From Pararhizobium capsulatum DSM 1112 (GTDB lineage Bacteria; Pseudomonadota; Alphaproteobacteria; Rhizobiales; Rhizobiaceae), in NCBI RefSeq assembly GCF_030814475.1, contig NZ_JAUSVF010000001.1, positions 372,001 through 436,000 on the forward strand: a stretch of DNA of 64,000 nt, given 5' to 3'. Position numbers and translations under genes: made by a program. The number at the start of each line of letters is the position of its first letter. The stretch's first letter is position 1. Below, one piece after another: positions 40,601 through 49,337 of the stretch. Below the pieces are notes generated by a model. It saw only the letters and a list, made by a program, of their open reading frames with translations, did not search any database and was not told where the DNA came from.

Positions 40601-41268
40601 AGCGCCGTCCGGTTGGCGACGATCGCCGAAAGCAGCTTTTCAAGGCCGGTATCATCAGCGAGATCGAGAACGGTTGCGAAGGCCTGGGTGAGTTGCGGGT
40701 CATCCTCGCTTGCCGTTGCCGTCAACAGCGCCCGCCGGGCGTCCGCCAGAAGCGTCGCCGAGGCCCGGTCGTCGAGTACGGAAAAATGCCCGGCGACATT
40801 GGCTTCCAGGGGAAACTGATGCAGCAGCGCCTCGCAGAAGGCGTGGATCGTCTGGATCTTCAGGCCGCCAGGTGTTTCCAGCGCGCGCGCAAAGAGGCGG
40901 CGGGCCTCCTGTCGCTTGATCAGATCAGGCTTTTCGCCCTCAATGGCTTCGATACGGGCGTCGAGCGTCTCATCGTCCAGCGTCACCCATTCCGCAAGCC
41001 GCTGGAAGACACGGTTCGACATTTCAGATGCCGCGGCCTTCGTGTAGGTCAGGCAGAGAATTGCCGATGGGCGGCAGCCGGCGAGAAGCAGGCGGATGAC
41101 GCGTTGCGTCAGCACATGCGTCTTGCCCGATCCGGCATTTGCGGACACCCAGGCCGAACGGTCGGGATCGGAGGCCAGGGCCTGCTTGGCGGATGTCCAG
41201 TCGAGCCAACCTTTTGGGGAGAGATCGGTGGGGGAGAGATCGGCGGAGCCGGGCATGTCATCCATCAT
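37696..41268 (-). CDS. addA: Double-strand break repair helicase-nuclease AddA
   Basis: UvrD-like helicase plus RecB-type nuclease of the AddAB complex, which resects broken ends for RecA. The 1190 residues have Walker A SANAGSGKTHVL near residue 40, CLTYTKAAASEM, IQTIHAFCEALL, Walker B VDEAQDTSPVQW, QSIYSFQGA and MTVHAAKGLEAPVVFL. A C-terminal nuclease (SGRIDRLAVS ... VIADFKTNREIP) follows. ATG 41268 was chosen because AGGAGG precedes it by six bases and it overlaps the addB stop by 11 bases; the frame stays open upstream inside addB. Confidence 0.95.
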   Translation of the reverse strand: MMDDMPGSADLSPTDLSPKGWLDWTSAKQALASDPDRSAWVSANAGSGKTHVLTQRVIRLLLAGCRPSAILCLTYTKAAASEMSNRVFQRLAEWVTLDDETLDARIEAIEGEKPDLIKRQEARRLFARALETPGGLKIQTIHAFCEALLHQFPLEANVAGHFSVLDDRASATLLADARRALLTATASEDDPQLTQAFATVLDLADDTGLEKLLSAIVANRTALQSFLSQAEASGGIELELREALGLAANETSDALVAGMWPLSALNGVSLERYISAAAASGGAKVLEFADGLRSASRLFEPLQRLEQLRGLFFTQAGKPKADSAFFSAAMRKTVPDLETVVLNARDQFVARIDRLNLIAMFEATLAALILADRLNRDYEDIKKTRSQLDFDDLINRTAALLSRSDVGAWVHFKLDQGIDHILVDEAQDTSPVQWTIIQSLAEDFFSGETARGNHRTMFAVGDEKQSIYSFQGARPERFSDESIATERRVRESGSTFSPIRLQLSFRSTEDVLSAVDAVFDNPAHAKGLSARSEPVVHASNRIGHPGVVDVWETIAPVESIQDEEWTAAFDATPEDAPPNILAQRIAATLADWIGRETIVEKGVPRPMQPGDVIVLVRKRDAFVNALTRALKTRRDIPVAGADRLVLTSHIAVQDLMAFGHFVLLPEDDLSLAAILKSPLFNLCEDDVARVAERPSGASVWQYLQSLSEQSPFQAVVQRLERYIALSRELPVYDFYARILGQDGGRAAFLGRLGSEVGDIIDEFLTFALDHEKNGLPGLQSFVSGLEMEAPTVKREQDKDRNEVRIMTVHAAKGLEAPVVFLVDGGGKAFNTQHISGLRTIRPVVESHGTSNVPVWRAPGTVSNSLIDADTERLKQAAEEEYRRLLYVGMTRAADRLVICGYQGKRANPDSWHAMVSASLSADHKGRSTPQIYQTGEQEWSGYRWQVSKTAQPLATQLPQADVERHIPSGPPPALSKPLPPQRRLPRPLSPSGAGATIEEDAVPSNGSALFSPKTLPQTSLLRGAILHRFLQMLPAMAQHEREIAANRYLERSVPDWPENERQKLTQSVLRVIDDAGLELLFSQGSRAEVSIMGTLTLGKREHAVSGRIDRLAVSDDTVVIADFKTNREIPNSAEDVPFVYRAQLAIYRAILQPLYPNHRFECVLIFTEGPVCITLSEAMLDRCLVELATK

Positions 41269-44200
41269 TGCCATCCTCCTCGCCTTCGGCGGTCGCCCAT
41301 TCGGCGACACGGGCAAGGTGATCGTACTCGCCGCCATAATCGCGCTCTTTCTGAACAATCACACGCGAGGCAAATCCGTGTTTACCGCTTCGCAGCGCCA
41401 GAAGCAGGCCGACGAGTTCCCGCAGCGATTCTTCCGCAAGCTGATCGGCGGATTTCGTCTCGATGCCCGATCGGCTCTTTGAATTCTCGTTGTTGACCTC
41501 TTCCTCGGCAAATCGTTCGCCCGGTTTCAGCCGCACATAGACCAGCGACTGTGCGGTCTGTCGCCCGGCCTTGGGGAAAGCGCCGGCCTTCAGGGCGGCC
41601 GCTTCCAGGGCGAGCTGCGGATCGAGCAGCGTGCGTGCTTCCTTGGTGGAAGGGCTCGATCCCGTCTTGTAGTCGATGATGGTTGCGGTGCCGTTCGTCT
41701 GGATATCGATCCGGTCGGCAATGCCGGTGAGCTTGATATCGCCGACACCGAGCGGCATTGTTGCGTAGAGTTCCAGGAAAGATTGCCGGATCCCACCTTT
41801 GCGCTTTGCCTCCCAGGCGATGAAGGCCCGGCCGACAGCAGCAAAGCGCGGTCGCCAGACCACATCGATATGCGGCGGAAGCGCCCGTTCGTCGAAGGCT
41901 TCCTTAAGAATGCGGTCCATGACTTTAGCAGCGTGCGGGCTTGCCGAATCCAGATCTTCCGCCACGAAGCGTTCGACGATCTTGTGGTAAAGCGTGCCGC
42001 GCTCGGAGGCGCCGGGATCGCGATTGAACGGATCAAGCGGCTGGACGCGCAGAATGCGACGGGCATAGATCGCGTAAGGGTCGCGGCGAAGCCGGCTAAC
42101 CTCACTGAAGGAATAGCTTTGCGGTTGCCGCTCAACCGGTGGCTTCGGTTCCGGGCGTTTTGCCAGATCCTGATCGACACCCTCATCCAACATGCCGGCC
42201 CATGCGACATAATCGCGCCCGTTGGCACGCAACTGCGCTGACAGCGCATTCCCGCCGACAGCCAGCAGTCGCTGCAGCCAGCGCGAGGCGACGGTTGGTG
42301 TCGCGCCCTTGCGCATGGCGCGCGTCATGACAAGCTTGCGCGTGCCGCAGGCCATCTGGAAATCGTGGGCGAGCTGGCCAATCCGCCGTTCCGGGGGCTC
42401 CAGCCCCATGGATGTCTTCATGGTTCGCGAGAGAAACGGATCGTTGGCCGTCTGGCCGGGCCACGTGCCTTCGTTGAGCCCGCCGAGAACGACGAGATCG
42501 ACGCTCTGCAGGCGTGATTCCATCGCTCCGAAGATGAAGACGCGGGGATGGCGCATGGAGCGCGGCTTGATGGCCTCACTGGCCATCAGCGCCTCCATGA
42601 CGTCGCACCATTGCGGCCCGTCCGCACTCAGCTGTCCCTCCGTCTCGATGATGCCCCGCAACAGCGCCGCCAAGGCTTCCCCGCTTTCACCGGACCAGAG
42701 CGCGGCAAGGCTGTGATTGTCATCAATGCAGACAGCTTCCAGCGCCTCGCCGGTCTTTTTCGCCCAGTCGGCAAGCGTCAGCGTTGTCGTAAGGCCCTTT
42801 CCGCTTCGATGGCGCCCAACGAGGGTGCTGGCCAGGGGTTCCACGGCACGCGCGATCGCGCGTGCAAAATGCCGGGCAACCTCGATGTCCTCCTCCGTGA
42901 CGGCGCGTGCCCATTCCGGGGAATGGCGATCGGTTGCCCTGCGCGCTATTGCCTGGTCGAGAAGCCCTTCCAGCTCTGTCAGATCGACGGTTCCTGTGCC
43001 CCCACGAAATGCCAGCCGCTCCAGAACACTTGTGGCCTGACGTACCGTCGCGACCGGCAGACCGAAGCGGGTGAGCGGATGTTTGAGCAAGGCGGCCACG
43101 GCGACAGGGTCGCCGGGTCTTAAGGTCGCCTCGAGCAACAGCCGCGTTACGCTTCCGGGCGCTGTCGCTGACAAGGGCGTACCGGCGGAATCGTCCGCTT
43201 CGATGCCAAACCGCAGAAGCTCGGCGGCAACACGCCGAGCAAGATCGCGGTCCGGCGTGATGAGGGCCGCCTGGCTGTCTTCGTCGTCCTCAAGGGCGAG
43301 GCGCAATGCAATCGCAATCGCGGTTGCCTCCTCACGCTCGTTGGCGGTTTCGATCAGGGCCGCATCGGCAAAGGCCTGCAGCAATTGGTCTGTGTCCGTT
43401 TCGCGTTGCCGTTCCATCCACACGCTTGTCGCCTGAACCGGCAGCAGGGCGTGGGACAGGATCTCGCTGCGGTAGGTGAGGTCGTCCTCGGCGCTGGCCA
43501 GGCTTGGTATCTCATTCCGATCGATGCCCATGCGCCTCAGGAGGCGAAAGAAGCCGTATTGTGGATGGCTGCGGCTGGACGGATCAGGCCGCGCCACCGC
43601 CGCATCGGGGGCGATCTGGTTCCATTCGGCGTCGCTCATGGTCTGGTCTAGACCTGGCAGGACAATGGTGCCATTGGGCAGCTTCTGCACGGTGGCGATC
43701 AGCGCTGAGGTCGCCGGGATGGAGCCCGTCGAGCCGGCGATCACGATCGGCCCCGTCACCTTGCCGGCAGCGATCCGCTGCGTTTCCGCATCCAGGATCG
43801 CGTTGCGATGACGCGCCGGCGAGGATTGATGCAGTTCCTCAAGTCGAGCCGGCCAGTAGGTCCGGGCGATCTTCAGGAATTCGAGGGTCAGCTGCCACCA
43901 CAGAGCATGATCGGCATCCTGAAGCTGGTCGAGCGCCTCCCATTCCAGCTCCTCCGTTTCCATCGCATCGATGATGTCGGCAAGATTGCGGGCAAGCCAG
44001 ATGGCATCTGCCGGGCTTGCCGGCGCGATCAGCGGGCTTTCCGAATGAATATCGAGCACGATCTTCGGCAACTGGTTACGCCAGGCGAGAATGAGCCGCC
44101 CCAGTTCGATCAGTCGCGCAGTTCCGGGAAGCGGCGGTGCGAGATCGAGGATTGCCGGCACTTCCGCATCGAAAAAGCCGCTATCGTCGTCAGTTTCACC

Positions 44201-44437
44201 AAGGGCACGAATGACCGGGAGGATAGCGGAGCGCCCTCCCAGATAATCGACCAGCTCGGAGCGCAAGACACGGGCGGAGCGTCGTGTCGGCACGAAAATG
44301 GTGACGCCGGAAAGGGCCAGGGGGTCGGTCGGATCATATTTGTAGCCGGCAACAAGATCGCCGCCGCACAGCGCCTGGACGAGCGTTTTCAGAAACGGCC
44401 GTCCAGGCGGAATGGTGAAGACATTGCCGCCCGCCAT
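41258..44437 (-). CDS. addB: Double-strand break repair protein AddB
   Basis: Partner of AddA with an inactivated helicase fold and a second nuclease. The 1059 residues begin MAGGNVFTIPPGRPFLKTLV and include FVPTRRSARVLRSEL, VIAGSTGSIPATSALI and VDLVVLGGLNEGTWPGQTANDPFLSR. The nuclease region has FNRDPGASERGTLYHKIVERFV, LTGIADRIDIQTNG and TIIDYKTGSSPSTKEA. Start ATG 44437 sits one base after the nucleotidyltransferase stop; an upstream start at 44479 would overlap that gene by 41 bases. Confidence 0.94.
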   Translation of the reverse strand: MAGGNVFTIPPGRPFLKTLVQALCGGDLVAGYKYDPTDPLALSGVTIFVPTRRSARVLRSELVDYLGGRSAILPVIRALGETDDDSGFFDAEVPAILDLAPPLPGTARLIELGRLILAWRNQLPKIVLDIHSESPLIAPASPADAIWLARNLADIIDAMETEELEWEALDQLQDADHALWWQLTLEFLKIARTYWPARLEELHQSSPARHRNAILDAETQRIAAGKVTGPIVIAGSTGSIPATSALIATVQKLPNGTIVLPGLDQTMSDAEWNQIAPDAAVARPDPSSRSHPQYGFFRLLRRMGIDRNEIPSLASAEDDLTYRSEILSHALLPVQATSVWMERQRETDTDQLLQAFADAALIETANEREEATAIAIALRLALEDDEDSQAALITPDRDLARRVAAELLRFGIEADDSAGTPLSATAPGSVTRLLLEATLRPGDPVAVAALLKHPLTRFGLPVATVRQATSVLERLAFRGGTGTVDLTELEGLLDQAIARRATDRHSPEWARAVTEEDIEVARHFARAIARAVEPLASTLVGRHRSGKGLTTTLTLADWAKKTGEALEAVCIDDNHSLAALWSGESGEALAALLRGIIETEGQLSADGPQWCDVMEALMASEAIKPRSMRHPRVFIFGAMESRLQSVDLVVLGGLNEGTWPGQTANDPFLSRTMKTSMGLEPPERRIGQLAHDFQMACGTRKLVMTRAMRKGATPTVASRWLQRLLAVGGNALSAQLRANGRDYVAWAGMLDEGVDQDLAKRPEPKPPVERQPQSYSFSEVSRLRRDPYAIYARRILRVQPLDPFNRDPGASERGTLYHKIVERFVAEDLDSASPHAAKVMDRILKEAFDERALPPHIDVVWRPRFAAVGRAFIAWEAKRKGGIRQSFLELYATMPLGVGDIKLTGIADRIDIQTNGTATIIDYKTGSSPSTKEARTLLDPQLALEAAALKAGAFPKAGRQTAQSLVYVRLKPGERFAEEEVNNENSKSRSGIETKSADQLAEESLRELVGLLLALRSGKHGFASRVIVQKERDYGGEYDHLARVAEWATAEGEEDGNDG

Positions 44438-44438
44438 C

Positions 44439-45170
44439 TCAGGCTCCGCCGCCGACGCGTCGGATTGCCTCTTCGGCAAGGCCGATCGCGTCCGGGGTGC
44501 CGACCGTCAGCCAGTGGCCTTCAAGCACAATACCGAATAGACGTCCGCGCTCGATTGCCCTGTCGAAATAGAGATTGAGATTGAAGGCATCGGTCGGTGC
44601 ATCGTCAAAAAGACGGGAGTGCAGGGCGATCGCGCCGGCATAGACCACCGGCTGTGGCATGCCGTCACGATAGCGGGATAGAGCCCCGTCAGGCGCCAGC
44701 GAAAAGTCGAGCTTGCCGTTGTGCCCCGTGGTGTCTTCGTTGCGCACGCAGAGCAACGCCATGTCCATCCGCTCCGGGTCGAAGAATGAAACGAGACGAT
44801 CGAGATTGGCAGGCTTTTCGAGGTTTTCACCCACCCAGAAGAGGTCGGCGTTCATGACAAGAACCGGACCTTCTTCCAGAAGCGCCAGTCCTTTGACGAG
44901 ACCGCCGCCGGAATTCATCAGCGCATCGCGCTCGTCCGAGATCACGATGGCGGGCTGCTCGCGGTCCCTGAGATGCGTTTCCATCTGATCGGCAAAGTGA
45001 TGCACATTGACCGCGGCCGTCGAGATGCCGGCCGCCTGGAGCAGATCGAGCACATAGTCGATCATCGGTTTGCCCGCGACCTTCACCAGAGGTTTCGGCG
45101 TCGTATCGGTGATCGGGCGCAGTCGCGTGCCAAGCCCTGCGGCCAGCACCATGGCATTGTGAATGGGCAT
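44439..45170 (-). CDS. murU: Nucleotidyltransferase, MurU-like (N-acetylmuramate alpha-1-phosphate uridylyltransferase)
   Basis: Predicted to form UDP-MurNAc from UTP and MurNAc-1-phosphate during peptidoglycan recycling. The 243 residues show MVLAAGLGTRLRPITDTTPKPLVKVAGKPMIDYVLD, the sugar-nucleotidyltransferase signature, and metal-site Asp in LVMNADLFW. The C-terminus, HWLTVGTPDAIGLAEEAI, is also typical. The upstream gene on the same strand contains an AmgK-like kinase domain, the usual MurU partner. The alternative is a mannose- or glucose-1-phosphate transferase. Confidence 0.87.
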   Translation of the reverse strand: MPIHNAMVLAAGLGTRLRPITDTTPKPLVKVAGKPMIDYVLDLLQAAGISTAAVNVHHFADQMETHLRDREQPAIVISDERDALMNSGGGLVKGLALLEEGPVLVMNADLFWVGENLEKPANLDRLVSFFDPERMDMALLCVRNEDTTGHNGKLDFSLAPDGALSRYRDGMPQPVVYAGAIALHSRLFDDAPTDAFNLNLYFDRAIERGRLFGIVLEGHWLTVGTPDAIGLAEEAIRRVGGGA

Positions 45171-45224
45171 GAAAAGCCTTCGTCCGAAATTGCATCATCA
45201 AGCGGTGTAAGCCTGATTCGGACT

Positions 45225-45375
45225 CTATAGCATCGAACCTGGATTTCGAGTCTGCCGGCTTTTTGGTTCTGGAGGATGTCTGGTTCAGATTGAACCAGAC
45301 ATCCTCCAGATTCTTTTGTTTCCGTTTGTCTTTTCGGGAGAACCGGTTTCCACTTTTCCCTGACAAACTCTAAAG
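45225..45375. repeat. Intergenic palindromic repeat, rhizobial mosaic element-like
   Basis: Contains a perfect inverted repeat with 20-base arms (45268-45287 and 45291-45310) around the three-base loop GAT. Next to it is a GAGAACCGGTTTCCACTTTTCCCTG-type tract (split at about 45339-45361) that ends near ACAAACTCTA. This combination resembles the dispersed intergenic mosaic elements (RIME) of Rhizobiaceae. Could also act as a hairpin between the fusion gene and murU. Classification is from memory; the inverted repeat is seen directly. Confidence 0.6.
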
Positions 45376-46863
45376 TATTGCGCTTCTCACGCACCAGTCG
45401 CGAAGGGGAAAAAGTGCGGGATGCGCCAATGCGGCGTCGAGATAGGCAAGGGTGCGGGGCATATGTTTCATATAGCCGGGCTTGCCGTCTCTTTGCATTA
45501 GCCGCACCCAGATACCGACGAGCTTGCAGTTGCGTTGGGCCGACATCAGGTGCCAATCCCGTACGAACATATCCTGATCGAACGAACCTGACGCCTTTCG
45601 GTCGCTGATATAGACATTCAGCATGCGGGACGCGAGCGATCGATCGATCGTGACACGGGCATCCTGGGTGATCGAAGCGACATCATAGGCGGTCGGCCCG
45701 ATCATCGCGTCCTGGAAATCGATCAGGCCGATACGTTTCGAGCCGGTCTCGCCCTCACGCCAGATGATATTGGGCGAGTGGAAATCGCGCAGCAGAAGGT
45801 TGGTCTCTGACGACGCGAGAAGATCGATCAAGCCATCCCAGATTTGTACATATTCCTCACGCCCTTCGGCAGAGGCCTGTGTTCCGCGCTTCCACGGGAG
45901 ATACCAGTCGAGCAGCAGGCGGGTCTCGATCTTCATCGCACGCCGGTCGAAATCGGGAATGGAATGAATGCATCCCGTGGAGACTTCGATCTCCGGCGTT
46001 ACTTTTTGCGCATGCAACGCCGCCAGCATTCTGACGCTCTCGATATAGCGGGCTTCGACAGGCTTGCCGTCCTCATCCAGAATACCCTCGCGACCGAGAT
46101 CCTCAATCAGCAAAATGCCGGCGTCGAGGTCGCTCTGGTAGATTTCGGGTGCGCTAAAACCCTTGGCCCGCAAATCCTGATCGATAGCGACGAACGGGAT
46201 GCAGTCTTCGGCGATGTGGGCAAGCTGCTGATAGTATTTTCCATCTTCAAGGATGGGGCCGGGCTTGTGCCGCGCCGAATCCATGAGGATCATCGGCATG
46301 CGATCATCGGCAAGGATCGTCTCATAGGCGCGAGCCGAAGCGTCGCCGCTCAAATGACGCCGATGGGCATCGCCATAGCCGGAGCGTTTCAGGAACTCCC
46401 GGATCGAAAGACTCCGGGCGATTCGAGCCAGCGGGGCGTCCGGTCCTGAGACGATAACGCGCCTGCCGTCACCTTCATGAGAAAAGGCCAGCGTGATCGT
46501 GGTGTTGGGCAAGACGCCTTCGGCACGCTCCGGCCATTCGACAAGGGCGATACCATCCGAAATGGCTTCGTCGAAGCCGAGCTCGTCCAGCTCGGAGACA
46601 TCGGCGAGCCGGTAGAGATCGAAATGGGCGGCGGGAATACGCAGTTCGTAGCTTTGCACAAGTGTGAAAGTGGGGCTTGGAACCTCCAGCGCGTCGTCAT
46701 CGGCCAGCGCGCGCAGCAGGGCGCGGGCAAGCGTCGACTTTCCAGCGCCGAGGTCGCCCGACAGCGCCAGGCAATCGCCTGCGCGCACGGCCAGTGCAAG
46801 ATCTTCACCGAGTTCTTTCGTTGCGGCCTCGTCGTTTAGCTGAAGCTCAATCCGATGGCTCAT
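45370..46863 (-). CDS. TsaE-AmgK fusion: tRNA t6A ATPase subunit joined to a sugar kinase (aminoglycoside phosphotransferase fold)
   Basis: 497 residues in two parts. Residues 1-150 are TsaE, the ATPase needed for N6-threonylcarbamoyladenosine in tRNA: P-loop SGDLGAGKSTLARAL at about 35-49, then SPTFTLVQSYE and LVEWPER. Residues about 160-490 are a phosphotransferase-fold kinase: IEDLGREGIL, catalytic LLLRDFHSPNIIW and metal-binding LIDFQDAMIGPTAYD. The second half resembles AmgK, which phosphorylates MurNAc at C1; MurU-like protein is next. The start overlaps the divL stop by four bases. A separate cytosolic role for each half is likely. Confidence 0.9.
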   Translation of the reverse strand: MSHRIELQLNDEAATKELGEDLALAVRAGDCLALSGDLGAGKSTLARALLRALADDDALEVPSPTFTLVQSYELRIPAAHFDLYRLADVSELDELGFDEAISDGIALVEWPERAEGVLPNTTITLAFSHEGDGRRVIVSGPDAPLARIARSLSIREFLKRSGYGDAHRRHLSGDASARAYETILADDRMPMILMDSARHKPGPILEDGKYYQQLAHIAEDCIPFVAIDQDLRAKGFSAPEIYQSDLDAGILLIEDLGREGILDEDGKPVEARYIESVRMLAALHAQKVTPEIEVSTGCIHSIPDFDRRAMKIETRLLLDWYLPWKRGTQASAEGREEYVQIWDGLIDLLASSETNLLLRDFHSPNIIWREGETGSKRIGLIDFQDAMIGPTAYDVASITQDARVTIDRSLASRMLNVYISDRKASGSFDQDMFVRDWHLMSAQRNCKLVGIWVRLMQRDGKPGYMKHMPRTLAYLDAALAHPALFPLRDWCVRSAIL

Positions 46864-49337
46864 TCGGCGGCGGCAACCTTTGGCAGTTCGGCGGACGGGA
46901 TGCGGCAGGTTACTTCCGTTCCCTCGCCCTCGCGGCTGCGGATGGAAACGCTTCCATGATGCAGGCTGACAAAGCTCTCGACGATGGAAAGACCAAGCCC
47001 GGCGCCACCACGTGAACCGTGACTTTCGAAGCGGTTGAACACCGTTTCAAGGATTTCCTGAGGGATTCCGACGCCGTTGTCGGTCACCGTGAAGACAAAA
47101 TCGAGGCCTTCCCGCTGACATTTCAGGCCGATCCTGCTGCCATCCGGCGCAAAATTGGCAGCGTTTGTCAGAAGCTTGATGAAGATCTGCTTCAGCCGCT
47201 GGTGATCGGCGACGAAGCTACCGAGCATGTCCGGAGCTTCTATGCGTAGCGTGACCGCACTTTCCTGCAGCCGGTCGGCCATCTGATTGGAAACCTCATC
47301 GAGGAAATCGGTGAGATTGATCTCTGAGAGATCCAGCTCGACGATGCCGGCATCGACCGTCGCAAGATCGAGAATATCGTTGACGATCGTCAACAGCAGC
47401 GACGACGACGTTGAAATATGGTCGACATATTCCGCCTGACGTTCGTTCAGCGAACCGAAAGTCGGCGTCTTCAGAAGGTCGGCGAAGCCGATGATGTTGG
47501 TCAGTGGCGACCGGAGTTCATAGGACACGTGCTGGACGAAGTCGTTCTTTAGGGAATCGGCCTTGCGCAGTGCTTCGTTCTTCTCTGTCAGCGCGCGCTC
47601 GACCCGGACGCTGTCGGTGATGTTGACGAAAGTCAGCATCGTCTGGGCGTTGGGAAGCGGGATAACAGCGAAATCCAGAATCAGGCCCGTCCTGAGCTCG
47701 AGGATGCCCTGGCAGGAGCTGCGCTCGTCGTCGAAGCTTGTGATCAGATGGGCAAAGCGCTTCCAGCCATCCTGTTGATCGTAAGAGACAGCACAGGCTT
47801 GCTCGATGGCACGAATGTGCGTGCCGGGCTGCGCCTGCGGTTCACTGATGCCCCAGAGCGCGCGGAAGGCAGGATTGGAAAGCTTGATCCGGCCATCAGG
47901 ACCGAAAACGGCGACGCCTTCGGAAAGATGATCAATCGTCTCGCCCTGCACCTGAACAAGAGTATTGTAGCGCGTTTCGAGATCGACCTTCTCGGTCAGG
48001 TTTTCAAACACCCATGTCGCGCCACCCTGCGGTCGCGCGGTCGCAAAGACCCGCAATGTCTGACCATTGGGCAGATGCCAGAGGTCGGATTGGGTGTCGA
48101 TCGCCTGATAGACAGCAAGCGCATTGTCCTTCCACTGTTTCCAGTTGAGCTGTTCCGGCAGCTTTCCGCCGGCACGAAGCCGGTCGAGAATCTCGCCATT
48201 GCCGGGTTTGCGTTCGAGGAAGCCCATATCGAGCGCCCAAAGGGCCTGGAAAGCCTGATTATAAAATTGCAGCCGCTGGGCGCCGTCGAAGATCGCTACC
48301 GGGGTTGCCAAATGGTCAAGTGTTTCGGCGTGGCTCTTGAGCGTACGGTTCAACTCTTCGCGCACGGCTTCAACGGCGGAAATATTGGCCGCCATGCCCG
48401 CGGAGCCGCTGACGCTGCGCGTATCCACGACATCGAAGAAGGTACGGTTGCCGCGCACGACGGTCGATACCTTGTCACGAAAGGGAACATCATACGTGCT
48501 GATGGCGCGGATTTTCTCCCGGGCGATCGTGGCAAGCAGTTCCTTGCCCTCCTTGATCGCTTCGGCAGGATTGGAAGCCTCGACGGCATAACTGTACGCC
48601 TCGTTTACCCAGGTGATCGCCCCATCCGGCCCGCGAAGCCAAACCGGCAGATCAGTTGCATCCAGGAGTGTGTGGAACGAGGTCAGCGAGGCCTGCAGAC
48701 GGTCCCGCTCCAGCTTCAGTTCCGCCAGCTCGGCCCGCATATTGTTGAGAGCGACAAAACGAACGAAGGCACGGCCACCGGAAACGCGTCCCTGTGCCTC
48801 GAGAATTTCGTTGCGGTGGGTCTCGATGATAAGATCGAAGCTCTGTGCCTGGGAGCGCAGCCGTTCGATCGCCTTTTCCAGGTCCAGGGCCGACATCGCC
48901 TTGACCCAGCGTCCAAACGCCAGGAACTCGCGATCGTCCTGCGGCACGCCGGTTTCTGCTGGCAGGTGCCCAAGGAATTCCGGTTTGTCGGAAAGACCGT
49001 CCCAAACAACGATGCGCCGGTTCTTGTCGGCGATCAGCGCCTGAAAACGCGAAATGCGCTGATTTGCATCGGCCAGCGCAGCATTCAGCTCGCGGTTTTC
49101 ACCCTCGATGTTGCCGCGCTGGCGAATAAGCCAGATCGCCGAGATCATGGCGGCGGAAATCACGCCGATCAAAACCGAGAATGTGATGACTTCGGAAGAA
49201 CGAAAAACGGATGCTGCAAGACCTTGGGTCTGTGCGGTCGCGGGCGAGGAAAGAGCCGCGAGCATCGAGCCGGCGGCCAATCGCTGCCACAGGCGTTTCA
49301 CTCGTCCGCCCACGCATTTTGGTGACCCGTTTTCCAT
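46860..49337 (-). CDS. divL: DivL-type cell-cycle sensor protein with Tyr replacing the phospho-accepting His
   Basis: In Caulobacter, DivL controls the CckA-CtrA phosphorelay and reads phosphorylated DivK. The 825 residues have an N-terminal signal/anchor and a membrane helix (VITFSVLIGVISAAMISAIWLI). A coiled coil and several PAS-like domains follow (LPVWLRGPDGAITWVNEAY, PVAIFDGAQRLQFYNQAFQALW, GVAVFGPDGRIKLSNPAFRALWG). The dimerisation segment FVQHVSYELRSPLTNIIGF has Tyr606 where kinases have His. The ATPase has NAANFAP, DNGVGIP and GGAGLGLSI. ATG 49337 is preferred (GGGGA upstream); a GTG start at 49400 would give 846 residues. Confidence 0.92.
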   Translation of the reverse strand: MENGSPKCVGGRVKRLWQRLAAGSMLAALSSPATAQTQGLAASVFRSSEVITFSVLIGVISAAMISAIWLIRQRGNIEGENRELNAALADANQRISRFQALIADKNRRIVVWDGLSDKPEFLGHLPAETGVPQDDREFLAFGRWVKAMSALDLEKAIERLRSQAQSFDLIIETHRNEILEAQGRVSGGRAFVRFVALNNMRAELAELKLERDRLQASLTSFHTLLDATDLPVWLRGPDGAITWVNEAYSYAVEASNPAEAIKEGKELLATIAREKIRAISTYDVPFRDKVSTVVRGNRTFFDVVDTRSVSGSAGMAANISAVEAVREELNRTLKSHAETLDHLATPVAIFDGAQRLQFYNQAFQALWALDMGFLERKPGNGEILDRLRAGGKLPEQLNWKQWKDNALAVYQAIDTQSDLWHLPNGQTLRVFATARPQGGATWVFENLTEKVDLETRYNTLVQVQGETIDHLSEGVAVFGPDGRIKLSNPAFRALWGISEPQAQPGTHIRAIEQACAVSYDQQDGWKRFAHLITSFDDERSSCQGILELRTGLILDFAVIPLPNAQTMLTFVNITDSVRVERALTEKNEALRKADSLKNDFVQHVSYELRSPLTNIIGFADLLKTPTFGSLNERQAEYVDHISTSSSLLLTIVNDILDLATVDAGIVELDLSEINLTDFLDEVSNQMADRLQESAVTLRIEAPDMLGSFVADHQRLKQIFIKLLTNAANFAPDGSRIGLKCQREGLDFVFTVTDNGVGIPQEILETVFNRFESHGSRGGAGLGLSIVESFVSLHHGSVSIRSREGEGTEVTCRIPSAELPKVAAAE

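Noticed and set aside
47748..49325. Long plus-strand open frame opposite divL
   Set aside because: Shadow of divL; no family sequence or ribosome site.
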